A stretch of DNA of 55,388 nucleotides from Pseudomonas amygdali (GCF_002699855.1 NZ_LKBW01000157.1:1-55388); one strand, 5' to 3'. Positions 10,806 through 19,964 are shown, counted from the first letter of the stretch. Program-made: numbers and translations. The notes: generated from the letters alone by a model not told the origin.

Positions 10806-12000
10806 TCATGCTGGATATGTTTGGTTGGCGGTGCGGCGTGATAACCAGATTGTCAGCGCCAGCGCGCACGCCGACAGCAACGCCGCGTAAAAAAATATCC
10901 AGTCATAGCCCTGACCCAAGGCAATAGCCCCCATTACAGGGCCGGCAATTGCCAAGGCCAGATCGAAGAACACAGCGTAGGCACTCAGGCCTGCGCCTCG
11001 GCTGGGGGTAGGTACGCTTTTGATCGCTTCCACGCCCAGCGCCGGGTAGACCAGTGAAAGCCCCACACCGGTCAGTCCTGCCCCAGCCAGAGCAATGCCG
11101 CTGCTCGGTGAAAGCCAGAGCATCAGCAGTCCGCAGATCTCCACAGCCATGCAGACGATGGCCGCGTTGTAGCCGCCGAGGCGGTTGATGGCACCGATGA
11201 ACAGCAGGCGGGCGAGGATAAAGCACACGCCAAACATGCTCAGGCAATAGGCCGCACCTTCCCAGCCGCGGCTTAGATAAAACAGGGTGATGAAGGTGGT
11301 CAGCGTGCCGTAGCCGATGGAGGACAACGTCAGTCCCAGACCATAAGGCGCGATCCGGCCGAACACTGACCAATAGGGCAGGTGCTCACCGACTACGACC
11401 GGTACCGATGGCTTGTTGCGGATCAGCCAAAGTGCCAGCCCTGCCATCACGATCAAGGCGCCCCCCCAGGCTGTTGAAACCCACGGCGTCGATGACAATC
11501 ACTCCCAGCGGTGCACCAATGGCTATCGCACCATAGGACGCGATGCCGTTCCACGAGATTGATCGGGCCGTATGTTCCGCGCCGAGCTTGCCGATGCACC
11601 AACTAATAGTGCCAACTCCGATAAGCCCTTGGGAAACGCCGAGAAACAGTCGCGCAACGATCAGAATCGACAGGCTCAGCGTGGCAAACTCCTGAAGCAG
11701 CGTTGCCAGTAACGTCATGCTGCCACTGATGACGATGCCCCACAGTCCGAACACGATAGAGCGCTTGCTGCCCAGCGTGTCGGTCGCCCGGCCGGCAAAA
11801 GGTCGACTCAGCAGCGTTGCCAGGTATTGCGAGGCAATGGTCAGGCCTGCAATCAACGGGCTGAAACCCAGCTGGTCGTGAACATAGCCGGGCAGCACCG
11901 CAATAGGCAGGCCGATGCACAGGAAGGCGATGAACGTGTAGAAAACGATGGAAACGATCTGCAGGGTAATCGTCATGGAACCGGAGTGTGCGGCAGGCAT
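10806..12000 (-). pseudogene. YhhS-like MFS exporter, frameshifted
   Basis: Two overlapping frames together give one complete 12-helix major facilitator similar to E. coli YhhS. The N-terminal part has IGLPIAVLPGYVHD and LLSRPFAGRATD; the C-terminal part has TFITLFYLSRGW and GVGLSLVYPALG. The frame changes at a run of seven C (11461-11467; G on the coding strand). With six bases the protein would read FNSLGGALIVMAG straight through. Read as written, the N-terminal product goes out of frame after FNSLGG. The start is uncertain (11976, 12000 or 12039); GAAGAG precedes ATG 12000. The run could be a sequencing error, a recent mutation or a slippery phase-variation site. Confidence 0.8.
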
Positions 12001-12164
12001 TGGGCTCTTCGCTGGCAGGCGGTGGGAGTGCCTCATCATGGCGTGCGCTGTGACTAAAAGAAAGCAGGCTAACGGTTTTATGCGGGCTGATTATCAGGCA
12101 GTTGCTGTTCTGTAGATATGGTCATAGGATGACTGATCACACCACAATAATAAAAAGGTTCACC

Positions 12165-13298
12165 ATGAGAAATATTCTGTTGCTGGCCGCTGCAGTCGGT
12201 TGTTCGTTTGGCCTGCCTGCCCAGGCAGCCACGTTTGCTTACATTTCCAGTCCCACTGACGGCCTTATATCCCAATACCGTCTGGATGAGCAGAGCGGCG
12301 CGCTCAGCCTGGTCGAGCAGACCAAAGCCGGAGACCAGGTCAATCCGATGGCCATCTCACCGGACGGCAAAGCGTTATTTGCAGCGCTACGTTCCAAGCC
12401 TTATCAAGTGCTGAGTTACAGCATCGAGCCTGCAACAGGGCATCTCAAACCGCTGAGCCAGGCACCATTGGCCGAGAGCCTGGCCTATTTGTCTACCGAT
12501 CGCAGCGGGCGCTTCCTGTTCGGCGCATCCTATGGTGCCGATTTGCTCAGCGTACAGCCCATCGATGCGCAACACCGCCCCAGCGACAGTATCCAGACCT
12601 ACAAGACCGGCATGCATGCGCATTCGGTGCGCACCGACCCGAGCAACCGTTTTGTATACGCCGGTAATCTTGGCGTTGATCGTGTTCTGCAATACCGGCT
12701 GGAGCCAAAAGACGGCAAGCTTGTTCCCATTGGCGAGGGCTACGTTGCGGTTGCCGAGAATACCGGCCCGCGCCACTTGGCATTCTCTTCCGATGGCAAA
12801 TTTCTGTACGTGGTTGGCGAAATGAGTGGCACCGTCACTGCCTTCGCGATCAACCAGAAAACCGGTGCGTTGAAGCAGACAGGCGAGGCGGACGGTATCC
12901 CGAAACGCTTGAACCTGGCGCCGGGGCAAGCCCGCGATGCGCGCAACAATGATCTCAAGGACGATCCCACTCCGCGTATCTGGGCGGCAGACATTCGCCT
13001 CGCGTCGAATGGCAAGTGGCTGTTTATCAGCGAGCGCACTTCCAGCAGCGTGTCGCTGTTCAAGGTCGAGCCTGCCAGTGGCAAGGTGACGTTTGTCGAA
13101 AACTATCCGGTGCAGGAAAAACAGCCACGCAATATCGCTGTGTCACCCAATGGGCGCTGGTTGCTGGTGAGCGGTGAGAAAAGCGACAAGGTCGGCAGTT
13201 ACGCCATTGCGGCGAACGGTGCCTTGCAGCGGGTCAGCGAAGCGCCCTCGGGCAAGGGTGCGATGTGGATTGAAATGCTCAGCCAGCCGGGCCAGTAG
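12165..13298 (+). CDS. Periplasmic lactonase-like seven-bladed beta-propeller protein
   Basis: This 377-residue member of the YbhE/lactonase beta-propeller family has a clear signal peptide (MRNILLLAAAVGCSFGLPAQ, cleavage after AQA). Repeated blade motifs are visible, such as VNPMAISPDGKALF, VRTDPSNRFVYAGN, PRHLAFSSDGKFLYV and IRLASNGKWLFISE. Cytosolic family members hydrolyse 6-phosphogluconolactone, but the exported position makes that substrate unlikely, so the role is unknown. ATG 12165 was chosen because AAAAGG lies at 12153-12158 and a signal peptide follows. It is divergent from the broken MFS gene and convergent with ybiT across a shared terminator. Confidence 0.85.
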   Translation: MRNILLLAAAVGCSFGLPAQAATFAYISSPTDGLISQYRLDEQSGALSLVEQTKAGDQVNPMAISPDGKALFAALRSKPYQVLSYSIEPATGHLKPLSQAPLAESLAYLSTDRSGRFLFGASYGADLLSVQPIDAQHRPSDSIQTYKTGMHAHSVRTDPSNRFVYAGNLGVDRVLQYRLEPKDGKLVPIGEGYVAVAENTGPRHLAFSSDGKFLYVVGEMSGTVTAFAINQKTGALKQTGEADGIPKRLNLAPGQARDARNNDLKDDPTPRIWAADIRLASNGKWLFISERTSSSVSLFKVEPASGKVTFVENYPVQEKQPRNIAVSPNGRWLLVSGEKSDKVGSYAIAANGALQRVSEAPSGKGAMWIEMLSQPGQ

Positions 13299-13311
13299 CG
13301 GTTTTGAAAAT

Positions 13312-13341
13312 AAAAAGCCCTGTCACATGACAGGGCTTTTT
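13312..13341. terminator. Bidirectional intrinsic terminator
   Basis: AAAAAGCCCTGTCA (13312-13325) and TGACAGGGCTTTTT (13328-13341) form a perfect stem. A GC-rich core is flanked by A and T runs on each side, so it works as a Rho-independent terminator in both directions. It separates the convergent beta-propeller and ybiT genes. Confidence 0.95.
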
Positions 13342-13361
13342 GCTGTAGCAGCCTGACAGGC

Positions 13362-14951
13362 TTAGAACGAAACGCCCTGGCTGCGCAGGTAGTCGTCGTA
13401 GGTACCGCTGAAGTCGATCACGCCGCTTGGGCTGAGTTCGATGATGCGGGTTGCCAGCGAGGACACGAACTCGCGGTCGTGGCTGACGAAAATCAGGGTG
13501 CCCGGGTAGTTTTCCAGCGCAAGGTTCAGCGCTTCGATGGATTCCATATCCAGGTGGTTGGTCGGTTCGTCCATCACCAGCACGTTCGGTTTTTGCAGGA
13601 TCAGCTTGCCGAACAGCATGCGGCCCTGTTCACCACCGGAAATCACTTTGACCGACTTGAGGATCTCGTCATTGGAGAACAGCATGCGGCCCAGAGTGCC
13701 ACGTACCATTTGCTCGCCGCCTTGCGTCCACTGGCCCATCCAGTCGAAGAGGGTAGATTCGTCTTCAAAATCGTGAGCGTGGTCCTGAGCGTAGTAACCG
13801 ATTTCCGCTGCTTCGGTCCACTTGACCGTGCCTGCATCGGGTTGCAACTCGTTGACCAGGGTGCGTAGCAGGGTGGTCTTGCCGATGCCGTTCGGACCGA
13901 TGATTGCAACACGTTCGCCGGCTTCGACCTGGAAGCTGAAGTCCTTGAACAGTGTCTTGCCATCGAAGCCTTTGGCCATGCGATCGACAATGACCGCCTG
14001 ACGGTGCAGCTTTTTGGTTTGTTCGAAACGAATGAACGGGCTGACACGGCTGGACGGCTTGACCTCGGCCAGCTGGATCTTGTCGATCGCCTTGGCTCGG
14101 GACGTGGCCTGCTTGGCTTTCGATGCGTTGGCCGAAAAGCGGCTGACGAACGATTGCAGCTCAGAGATCTGTGCCTTCTTCTTGGCGTTGTCGGACAGCA
14201 ATTGCTCGCGGGACTGGGTCGCGACGGTCATGTACTCGTCATAGTTGCCCGGGAACAGGCGCAACTCGCCGTAATCCAGGTCGGCCATGTGCGTGCACAC
14301 GCTGTTCAGGAAGTGACGGTCGTGGGAGATGATGATCATCAGGCTGTTGCGCTGGGTGAGGATGTTTTCCAGCCAGCGAATGGTGTTGATGTCCAGGTGG
14401 TTGGTCGGTTCGTCGAGCAACAGCACTTCCGGATCGGAGAACAGTGCCTGCGCGAGCAGAACGCGCAGTTTCCAGCCGGGCGATACTTCGCTCATAGGAC
14501 CGTTGTGCTGTTCGATGCCGATACCCAGGCCCAGCAGCAGTTCGCCGGCACGGGACTCGGCAGTGTAGCCGTCCATTTCCGCAAATTCGGTTTCCAGCTC
14601 GGCCACGGCCATGCCGTCGTCTTCGCTCATTTCCGGCAGCGAGTAGATGCGGTCGCGCTCGGCCTTGACTTTCCACAGCTCTTCATGGCCCATGATCACG
14701 GTGTCGAGTACCGTGAATTCTTCGTAGGCGAACTGATCCTGGCGCAGCTTACCCAGTCGTACGTTCGGCTCCAGCATCACCTGACCGCCCGAAGGCTCGA
14801 GGTCGCCACCGAGGATTTTCATGAAGGTGGACTTGCCGCAGCCGTTCGCGCCAATCAGGCCGTAACGGTTACCGGCGCCAAACTTGACCGAGACATTCTC
14901 GAACAAGGGTTTGGGGCCGAACTGCATCGTGATGTTAGCTGTGGAGATCAA
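13362..14951 (-). CDS. ybiT: ABC-F family ATPase YbiT
   Basis: This soluble ABC-F protein has two ATP-binding cassettes and no membrane segment. Walker A is [11 protein letters not shown] (residues 32-42) in cassette 1 and [11 protein letters not shown] in cassette 2. Both cassettes have [20 protein letters not shown] Walker B boxes, and a charged linker lies between them. The sequence follows E. coli YbiT closely from the N-terminus ([18 protein letters not shown]) to the end ([14 protein letters not shown]). Proteins of this class act on the ribosome E site; the precise task of YbiT is not settled. It appears monocistronic and ends at the terminator shared with the beta-propeller gene. Confidence 0.93.
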   Translation of the reverse strand: MISTANITMQFGPKPLFENVSVKFGAGNRYGLIGANGCGKSTFMKILGGDLEPSGGQVMLEPNVRLGKLRQDQFAYEEFTVLDTVIMGHEELWKVKAERDRIYSLPEMSEDDGMAVAELETEFAEMDGYTAESRAGELLLGLGIGIEQHNGPMSEVSPGWKLRVLLAQALFSDPEVLLLDEPTNHLDINTIRWLENILTQRNSLMIIISHDRHFLNSVCTHMADLDYGELRLFPGNYDEYMTVATQSREQLLSDNAKKKAQISELQSFVSRFSANASKAKQATSRAKAIDKIQLAEVKPSSRVSPFIRFEQTKKLHRQAVIVDRMAKGFDGKTLFKDFSFQVEAGERVAIIGPNGIGKTTLLRTLVNELQPDAGTVKWTEAAEIGYYAQDHAHDFEDESTLFDWMGQWTQGGEQMVRGTLGRMLFSNDEILKSVKVISGGEQGRMLFGKLILQKPNVLVMDEPTNHLDMESIEALNLALENYPGTLIFVSHDREFVSSLATRIIELSPSGVIDFSGTYDDYLRSQGVSF

Positions 14952-15348
14952 TTACTTTACCTATCAATAACTTGGGCAATAACTGGGGAGCGCTGGTGTC
15001 AGCGGTGTCGTATTCGAGACACGACCGGAGCTGTTCAGCCTGCTCCGCCTGAGCATGAGCTGATCCAACGGGCATACGTCTACAGCAACGGCAGCCTGCC
15101 ATGGCCGCGTTGCCGGGATATGAATGTGGGGGTTCATGCCAGACATTGGCGCGCATTGTCGCATAGGTCGGGCGGCAGTGACATGGTGGACAGTGCCGGA
15201 TTGCCGAGTTGTCCACGTTCCGGCCTGCTCAGGAGCCTGTTGGGTAGCCTTGCTCAAAGCGTGTGCACAAGGCAGAGGCAGGCGCGATTTCAAAAGAAGT
15301 CGCAGAAGAAAGATACTGAGTCGTCAAATTGCCTGATCGGGAGGTCGT
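14952..15348. other. 397-nt intergenic stretch between ybiT and the WaaZ-like gene
   Basis: Both flanking genes point left, so this should hold the end of the waaZ-like transcript and the ybiT promoter. I find no convincing gene, strong terminator hairpin or recognisable RNA. The only hairpin is a short GTGTC/GACAC near 15005-15025. Overlapping frames here are shadows without ribosome binding sites. Confidence 0.5.
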
Positions 15349-16197
15349 TTACGTTCGGCTAGCGCTGTAACGGGCAACGCTCACTTTAAGTCGGGCCTCA
15401 TCAATGCTCAACTTGGGAATGACTTCATCCGGAACTCGCGAGCTGTCGGATAAATTGAACACTTGAAAATCATCCCCGACTACATGCTTCGACATAAGTT
15501 CCAGTGACGGGAGAATTCTTGATTCGTAGTGCTGGTCCAGTCCACAAGGCGAGCATACATCTGTCGACGATTCATAGAACCGGCCTGCAGACTGGTTCAT
15601 ATCAAAGCCCACGAGAAAGACGCTATCAAAACCAAGGTGATAAGACAATTGCAAGGCGAGATACATGACCGTGCGAGCGTCGAAAAACCCCAGTTCCAGG
15701 TTTTTGCTGAAGCCGATATCCCTGCTTCTATGACTCCATAAAGACACTTTTCTGACCAGTGCGTCGTCTCGTGAGCAGAGCGCCGCAACCGTGGATAACC
15801 TCGGTGATTTCTTCAGCGCATAGGCGCGCCCGGAAGGCCTGGGAATGCCGGAGCTGAACTGGTCTTCCCAGAGGCCGACATTCTCGCTCTCGCGCATTGC
15901 CGCAGCGAACAGCTCGGGCTGCTGATTGGGAAAATCCCGGTCAGTACACACGTAGAACAATGGTTTGATGTTCGTTTCTGCAAACATCGAGAACGCCCCG
16001 TTCATGGTAATCATGGGGACGTCCGAAAAATCTTGAATCGGGAAGTTTCGGGCAGATTGACCTGAGCCAATCAGAAGAACCGGGCCTTTTCTGGTGCCTC
16101 TGCATTTGCCGAAATCAAGTACGCGGGTCGGCTTCGGAGTGTGGTCTTCAGCCGATTTGCGAAGATAAGCAGTCGCATTGATGGATTGACTAGTCAT
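15349..16197 (-). CDS. WaaZ/RfaZ-like lipopolysaccharide core protein
   Basis: This 282-residue protein aligns by eye with enterobacterial WaaZ, which is needed to add a third Kdo to the LPS inner core. Shared segments include an N-terminal LLIGSGQSARNFP-type loop, VPMITMNGAF, IKPLFYVCTDRDF and a later block IGFSKNLELGFFDARTV...FLVGFDMNQSAGRFYE that matches WaaZ GFSKDISLGY...SGLDLTGSCSRFYDE. It probably acts on nucleotide-sugar or LPS acceptor in the cytoplasm. It stands alone rather than in a waa cluster and sits beside AT-rich DNA, which suggests acquisition by transfer. The start ATG 16197 has CAGGG upstream. The exact sugar transferred cannot be read from sequence. Confidence 0.7.
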   Translation of the reverse strand: MTSQSINATAYLRKSAEDHTPKPTRVLDFGKCRGTRKGPVLLIGSGQSARNFPIQDFSDVPMITMNGAFSMFAETNIKPLFYVCTDRDFPNQQPELFAAAMRESENVGLWEDQFSSGIPRPSGRAYALKKSPRLSTVAALCSRDDALVRKVSLWSHRSRDIGFSKNLELGFFDARTVMYLALQLSYHLGFDSVFLVGFDMNQSAGRFYESSTDVCSPCGLDQHYESRILPSLELMSKHVVGDDFQVFNLSDSSRVPDEVIPKLSIDEARLKVSVARYSASRT

Positions 16198-16533
16198 GAC
16201 TACCCTGTAAGCACTAGTGGCAAATTAGTTGGGACATTTTGCGCGCAATACTACTGGCTGGTGGCCATTAGTTCAACATCAAAGAGTTTCAAAAGCGTAT
16301 CATACTGGAAACATCACGCCACAGATTGATGACTAATTTTTGAGAATTTGCCATTCCTTTACAATGTTCTCAGATGTAAGGCATGGCGCGCGGCATTGTT
16401 TAATGTTAATTGGCCAGTATCAAACTAGTGGTTAATGCTCCTGCCGCTAGATGCACTTAACGCAACAATACTGTGTATGCACACAGTCTTGGCGCTGTGC
16501 GGGGGAAGGAAGGCGGGAGAGGGTGAGGCTGCA
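16198..16533. other. AT-rich non-coding stretch upstream of the WaaZ-like gene
   Basis: This stretch is clearly richer in A and T than its surroundings (16200-16440 especially) and contains no supported gene. It presumably carries the waaZ-like promoter. The ACTAGT hexamer or close variants recur (near 16190, 16213 and 16423). Nothing else is recognised. Confidence 0.45.
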
Positions 16534-16555
16534 AGGCCCGGCTATTACCGGGCCT
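16534..16555 (-). terminator. Hairpin after the 45-aa membrane protein gene
   Basis: AGGCCCGG (16534-16541), loop CTATTA and CCGGGCCT (16548-16555) give an 8-bp GC-rich stem about 27 nt downstream of the small minus-strand gene. No T run follows, so it is a probable rather than certain terminator. Confidence 0.4.
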
Positions 16556-16581
16556 CCTTGTTGTGGCGAATTTATTGATGG

Positions 16582-16719
16582 CTAATCGGATTTCCGTTCC
16601 TGCCGCTTCCTCCTGAACCAGCTCCCCAGCGCGTGGAAAGGGTGAATGAACATCGCAATCGCTCCGAGCAGAAAGACGATGGAGACAAGGATCAGGCCCA
16701 GGCCCTCGTGTGCAAACAT
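16582..16719 (-). CDS. Small (45 aa) single-pass membrane protein
   Basis: This short gene reads MFAHEGLGLILVSIVFLLGA through to a very basic tail WFRRKRQERKSD. A single hydrophobic helix spans about residues 6-25, so it should be an inner-membrane protein with a positively charged C-terminus. CTCCT on the plus strand at 16729-16733 (AGGAG on the coding strand) gives a good ribosome binding site. A perfect palindrome TGAAACGTTTCA lies 50 nt upstream of the ATG and may control it. I do not know a function. Confidence 0.65.
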   Translation of the reverse strand: MFAHEGLGLILVSIVFLLGAIAMFIHPFHALGSWFRRKRQERKSD

Positions 16720-16769
16720 AGTGATTGACTCCTGTTGTTCACTTTGTCGGTCCGCTGAAGACTAGCCGC

Positions 16770-16781
16770 TGAAACGTTTCA
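16770..16781. promoter_or_regulatory. Cra/FruR-like palindrome
   Basis: TGAAACGTTTCA is a perfect 12-bp palindrome preceded by GC, close to the binding motif of the LacI-family regulator Cra/FruR. It lies between the divergent 45-aa membrane protein gene (start 16719) and the YiaF-like lipoprotein gene (start 17056), much nearer the former. Other LacI-family proteins bind similar sites, so the regulator is not certain. Confidence 0.4.
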
Positions 16782-17055
16782 CCTCATGAAGAAATGTTAA
16801 TGAACTTTCCTGGCGGGGGCCGCGAGGCGAGCTTTTGCCTGGCTAGTGCTGTCGCGGCGAAGCTATGAAGTACTCGCGTTTGTTGACTCAAATAGCTGAG
16901 AAGGAGCGGATTTTCCGTGAGCCGGTCTGGGGACGGGACTTCTCAAAATTCACCCGTCGCGGAACTAGATGAGGCGATGACGAGACTATAAGCACGCTCG
17001 CGTTCATCGGGCCGTGCCTATGAGCGCGCATTCTCATCACCCGGAGGTTCCTGAC

Positions 17056-17757
17056 ATGAAGTCCCTTTTCCGTCCAGTCTTGCTGCTGGCTGTTGCTTTA
17101 CCCCTGTTGCTGACTGGCTGCGGGGATAAGGAGCCCGAACAACGCACTGCGTTCACTCAGTTCCTGCAAACCCGAATTATCGACAAGCCAGGTGTGCACG
17201 TTCCCAAACTGACGGACGATGAAAAGAAAGCCTTTGGTGACTACAGCTCGCACTATGCCGTTATTTCCGACTTCGGCGCGGGCATGGACACTGCAGTGCA
17301 GCCTCTCGCTGGCTTGATGCAGAAAGGATCCTTTCGCTCGGTAAGCGATGTCATTCAACGTCGCGCAGACCTGGCTGCCGTGCAGACAGGTCTGGATGAA
17401 GTCGGCGAGAAGTTGACCATCGAGCAGGGCAAGGCCGATGCGGCACATGCCAAACTCAAGCAGCCCGATGACTTGAAAGTCGTTTATGATAAGGCTTATG
17501 ACCGGACTGTGAGCGTGCCCGCCAACACGTTCCGTGAAGTCTTGCCGCAAATAAAGGGCACGTTTTCGAGCGGCCTGAAGGTTGCCGATTATGTGGACGC
17601 GCACAAATCGCAAATCGATATCTCCGGTTCGGCGATAACCGTCAAGGACCCGGTCGTACAGGCTGAACTCAACAAGTTGCTGCAAGAGCTGAACGAGCAG
17701 GGCAAAAACGCTCAGCAGGCTCAGGCTCGCCTGCAATCGCTCATGACCGGTCGCTGA
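17056..17757 (+). CDS. DUF3053 (YiaF-like) lipoprotein
   Basis: This is a 233-residue lipoprotein. The signal sequence MKSLFRPVLLLAVALPLLL ends in the lipobox LLTGC, so the Cys (near residue 24) should be lipidated. The remainder is mainly helical and charged, with segments such as FTQFLQTRIIDKPGVHVP and a Gln/Glu-rich C-terminus, as in the DUF3053 family that includes E. coli YiaF. Function is unknown. ATG 17056 was preferred over the upstream in-frame start at 17014 because GGAGGT lies at 17043-17048 and a signal peptide follows directly. Confidence 0.85.
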   Translation: MKSLFRPVLLLAVALPLLLTGCGDKEPEQRTAFTQFLQTRIIDKPGVHVPKLTDDEKKAFGDYSSHYAVISDFGAGMDTAVQPLAGLMQKGSFRSVSDVIQRRADLAAVQTGLDEVGEKLTIEQGKADAAHAKLKQPDDLKVVYDKAYDRTVSVPANTFREVLPQIKGTFSSGLKVADYVDAHKSQIDISGSAITVKDPVVQAELNKLLQELNEQGKNAQQAQARLQSLMTGR

Positions 17758-17853
17758 GACTGATCTGGCGGCTTGCCCCGGCCTTGTTGCCGGGCCAGGC
17801 CGTGTGTCGGGTATGATTCGCGTGTCTTTTTGCCTGCCCCGGGGCCTGCCTGT

Positions 17854-18420
17854 TTGATAATCAAACCTCTCTTATCGACGATTGCCCTGCGTGAAGCGGT
17901 GCCCGCTGACGCTATATGCCTGAGCGCGCTGGGCATGCAGGTCTTTCTCGACACCTACGCAACGCAGGGCATCCGTGAGTCCATTGCACGCGAAGCCCTC
18001 GACGCGTTCTCCCCGCAGGCGTTTGCGCATCTGCTTGGCAAACCGGAAGCGCTCATTATCGTGGCTGAATCTCTAGGGCATCTGATCGGCTTCGCTCAGG
18101 TAACGCTGTGCGTCGATCACCCGATGCTTGGCGTATCGACGGCTGCCGAGTTGCAACGCCTCTATGTGCAGGAACGTTTCACTGGATGTGGAGCAGGGCG
18201 ACTGTTGCTCGAAGCCGCCGAGCAGCGCGCTACGGCCAGAAAGGCGGCGTTGATGTGGGCGACTGTCTGGGTTGGAAACCCGCGCGCGTTGGGGTTTTAC
18301 CCGCGGCAGGGTTATGAAGTGAAAGGTTCGCCACGTTATGAGTTTCAGGGCGAAACGCATGAGAATAGGCTATTCGCCAAACTGCTCGGCGGGTCAAATC
18401 TGACGCGGAATTCTGTTTGA
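17854..18420 (+). CDS. GNAT family N-acetyltransferase
   Basis: This protein of about 188 residues has GNAT features. The acetyl-CoA loop region is ELQRLYVQERFTGCGAGRLL (beta-4 then an R/Q-x-x-G-x-G/A-type loop), followed by GNPRALGFYPRQGYEVKG near the C-terminus. The substrate is unknown. No ATG precedes the domain, so I propose TTG 17854 (MIIKPLLSTIALREA); an upstream TTG at 17773 is also possible. It follows the YiaF-like gene by about 100 nt and may be transcribed with it. Confidence 0.7.
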   Translation: MIIKPLLSTIALREAVPADAICLSALGMQVFLDTYATQGIRESIAREALDAFSPQAFAHLLGKPEALIIVAESLGHLIGFAQVTLCVDHPMLGVSTAAELQRLYVQERFTGCGAGRLLLEAAEQRATARKAALMWATVWVGNPRALGFYPRQGYEVKGSPRYEFQGETHENRLFAKLLGGSNLTRNSV

Positions 18421-18537
18421 TCAACGATTGCAGATGTGTGTCCCTGTGAGCGCAGCGGAACTCCGTGACGCCTCACAAGACTCGCGTTTATCCTTGCGCA
18501 TCATTCTGAGCATTGTTGCCTTCAAGGAGTCGTTGCA

Positions 18538-18962
18538 GTGACCACCATCAAAATTACCGCGGCGGATACGAGTTTCTGGCCGAAGCCAATCCGGATGCGC
18601 CGCAAACGGTGGAAGCGTTTCTCAAGCTGCTGCCTTATCGGCAGAAATTCATCCATGTGCGCTGGAGTGGCGAAGGCTGCTGGGTGCCGCTGGATGATTA
18701 TCAACTGAAGCTGAATGACACGTTGATCGGTTTCGAGAACGCAACGAGTCATCCTTCTGTGGGCGACATTCTGTTTTATCCGGGTGGTTACAGCGAAACC
18801 GAGATTATCCTGGCGTACGGTTCGTGCTGTTTCGCCAGCAAGATGGGGCAACTGGCCGGCAATCACTTTCTGACCATCACTCAAGGCAAGGAAAACCTGC
18901 GCAAACTGGGCGTCAAGACGCTTTGGGAAGGCGCTCAGGATGTGGTTTTCGAGCTGGCCTGA
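18538..18962 (+). pseudogene. DUF3830 family protein, frameshifted near its start
   Basis: The body matches DUF3830: PQTVEAFLKLLPYRQKFIH, VRWSGEGCWVPL, PSVGDILFYPGG and FASKMGQLAGNH. The natural start is GTG 18538 with AAGGAG at 18524-18529, giving MTTIKITA, but that frame is lost after codon 8. Inserting one base in ACCGCGGCGG (about 18555-18564) would give TTIKITAGGYEFLAEA, the expected family N-terminus. The in-frame alternative starting near 18513 has no ribosome binding site. The gene is therefore either mutated or carries a sequence error. Function of the family is unknown. Confidence 0.7.
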
Positions 18963-19077
18963 GCCTGTGGTTATTGCGCAGTAGTCATTTGCCAGCATTT
19001 CTCGGAACTGCTGATCTTCGCCAGGGGTCTAGTCCACAATGCTTCCAGCTCCCGGAAGCCGACCTGGAGACAAGACC

Positions 19078-19521
19078 TTGAATATCTTTGAAGCATTGCG
19101 TGAAAGCCATGATCGTCAGCGCGGATACGCTGACGCACTGATCCAGACCAGCGGCGACAGTGTCGAACGGGAAAAAGCCTACATACAGCTCAAGGATGAG
19201 CTTCAGGCTCACGAGACAGCCGAAGAGCGGTTTTTCTACATTCCCCTGATGGCCCACGACAACGGCGTGGACCTCAGTCGCCATGCCATTTCCGAGCATC
19301 ATGAAATGGACGAGATGATGGAAGAGCTCGATGAAACCGAGATGTCGAGCCCGGCCTGGCTGGCGACTGCGAAAAAGCTGTCGGAAAAAGTGCATCACCA
19401 CTTGAAGGAAGAAGAGCAAAAGTTCTTTCAGATGGCAGGCAAGTTACTTGATGAAAAGCAGAAAGAGAGCCTGGCTGGTGAATACGTGAAGGAATACGAA
19501 GAGCAATTGGCTGAGGGGTAA
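19078..19521 (+). CDS. Hemerythrin HHE domain protein
   Basis: This 147-residue four-helix protein has the metal-ligand pattern of bacterial hemerythrin-like proteins: ESHDRQR, LQAHETAEERFFY, EHHEMDEMM and KVHHHLKEEEQKFF. It probably binds a di-iron centre in the cytosol and senses or buffers oxygen, nitric oxide or iron; which one cannot be told. I chose TTG 19078 (MNIFEALRESHD) because GGAGA lies 7 nt upstream. The longer frame from 19039 has no such site and adds residues that do not look conserved. Confidence 0.8.
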   Translation: MNIFEALRESHDRQRGYADALIQTSGDSVEREKAYIQLKDELQAHETAEERFFYIPLMAHDNGVDLSRHAISEHHEMDEMMEELDETEMSSPAWLATAKKLSEKVHHHLKEEEQKFFQMAGKLLDEKQKESLAGEYVKEYEEQLAEG

Positions 19522-19570
19522 CAGGTCCGTGCAGTGCTAGAATCGGCTTTTTCATCAGCGAAGGCACGAC

Positions 19571-19930
19571 ATGAAGTTTCTGTTTTTGACGAGCGCAACG
19601 GTGATTGCGGCAACGGTTCTGGCCGGGTGCGCAGCGCCTTCAAACTCAGCACGTGCGGCAGGGCCATTCAAGGTCCTGTCGAGTGCCAAACAGGATGCCG
19701 CCGTTGCCCAGTGCATTCAGGTGACCTGGCAGAACGAAGCGATGTTTGGCACATCTTCAGATGTGTTCCTGCATGATCTTTCCGGTGGCGGCTTCACCGT
19801 GTTCACTACCGAATCCAGGTATTTCGCAGACGTACACGCCAAAGGTCCTGCCACTGCTGTCGAGTTCTACGCCCCGCAGGGCGATACCCAGGCCGCCTTG
19901 CGATCTGCTGCGATTGCTACCTGCCTCTGA
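19571..19930 (+). CDS. Small putative lipoprotein
   Basis: This 119-residue protein begins with a lipoprotein signal (MKFLFLTSATVIAATVLAGC, lipobox VLAGC). The mature part is about 100 residues with two further Cys, near the middle (AVAQCIQVTW) and at the end (IATCL), which could form a disulfide in the periplasm. I do not recognise the family with certainty. A perfect 11-bp hairpin follows at 19939-19964. Confidence 0.7.
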   Translation: MKFLFLTSATVIAATVLAGCAAPSNSARAAGPFKVLSSAKQDAAVAQCIQVTWQNEAMFGTSSDVFLHDLSGGGFTVFTTESRYFADVHAKGPATAVEFYAPQGDTQAALRSAAIATCL

Positions 19931-19938
19931 CTGAATCT

Positions 19939-19964
19939 CTTGCCAATGCTCCCGCATTGGCAAG
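19939..19964 (+). terminator. Hairpin after the small lipoprotein gene
   Basis: CTTGCCAATGC (19939-19949), loop TCCC and GCATTGGCAAG (19954-19964) form a perfect 11-bp stem 9 nt after the lipoprotein stop. There is no clear T run behind it, so termination strength is uncertain. Confidence 0.5.

Noticed and set aside
14952..15348. Non-coding RNA in the ybiT-waaZ gap
   Set aside because: No strong conserved-looking stem, promoter plus terminator pair or known RNA motif could be found by eye.
14004..15362. Long plus-strand open frame opposite ybiT
   Set aside because: It mirrors ybiT codons, shows no recognisable domain, and its tail runs through the intergenic region without support.
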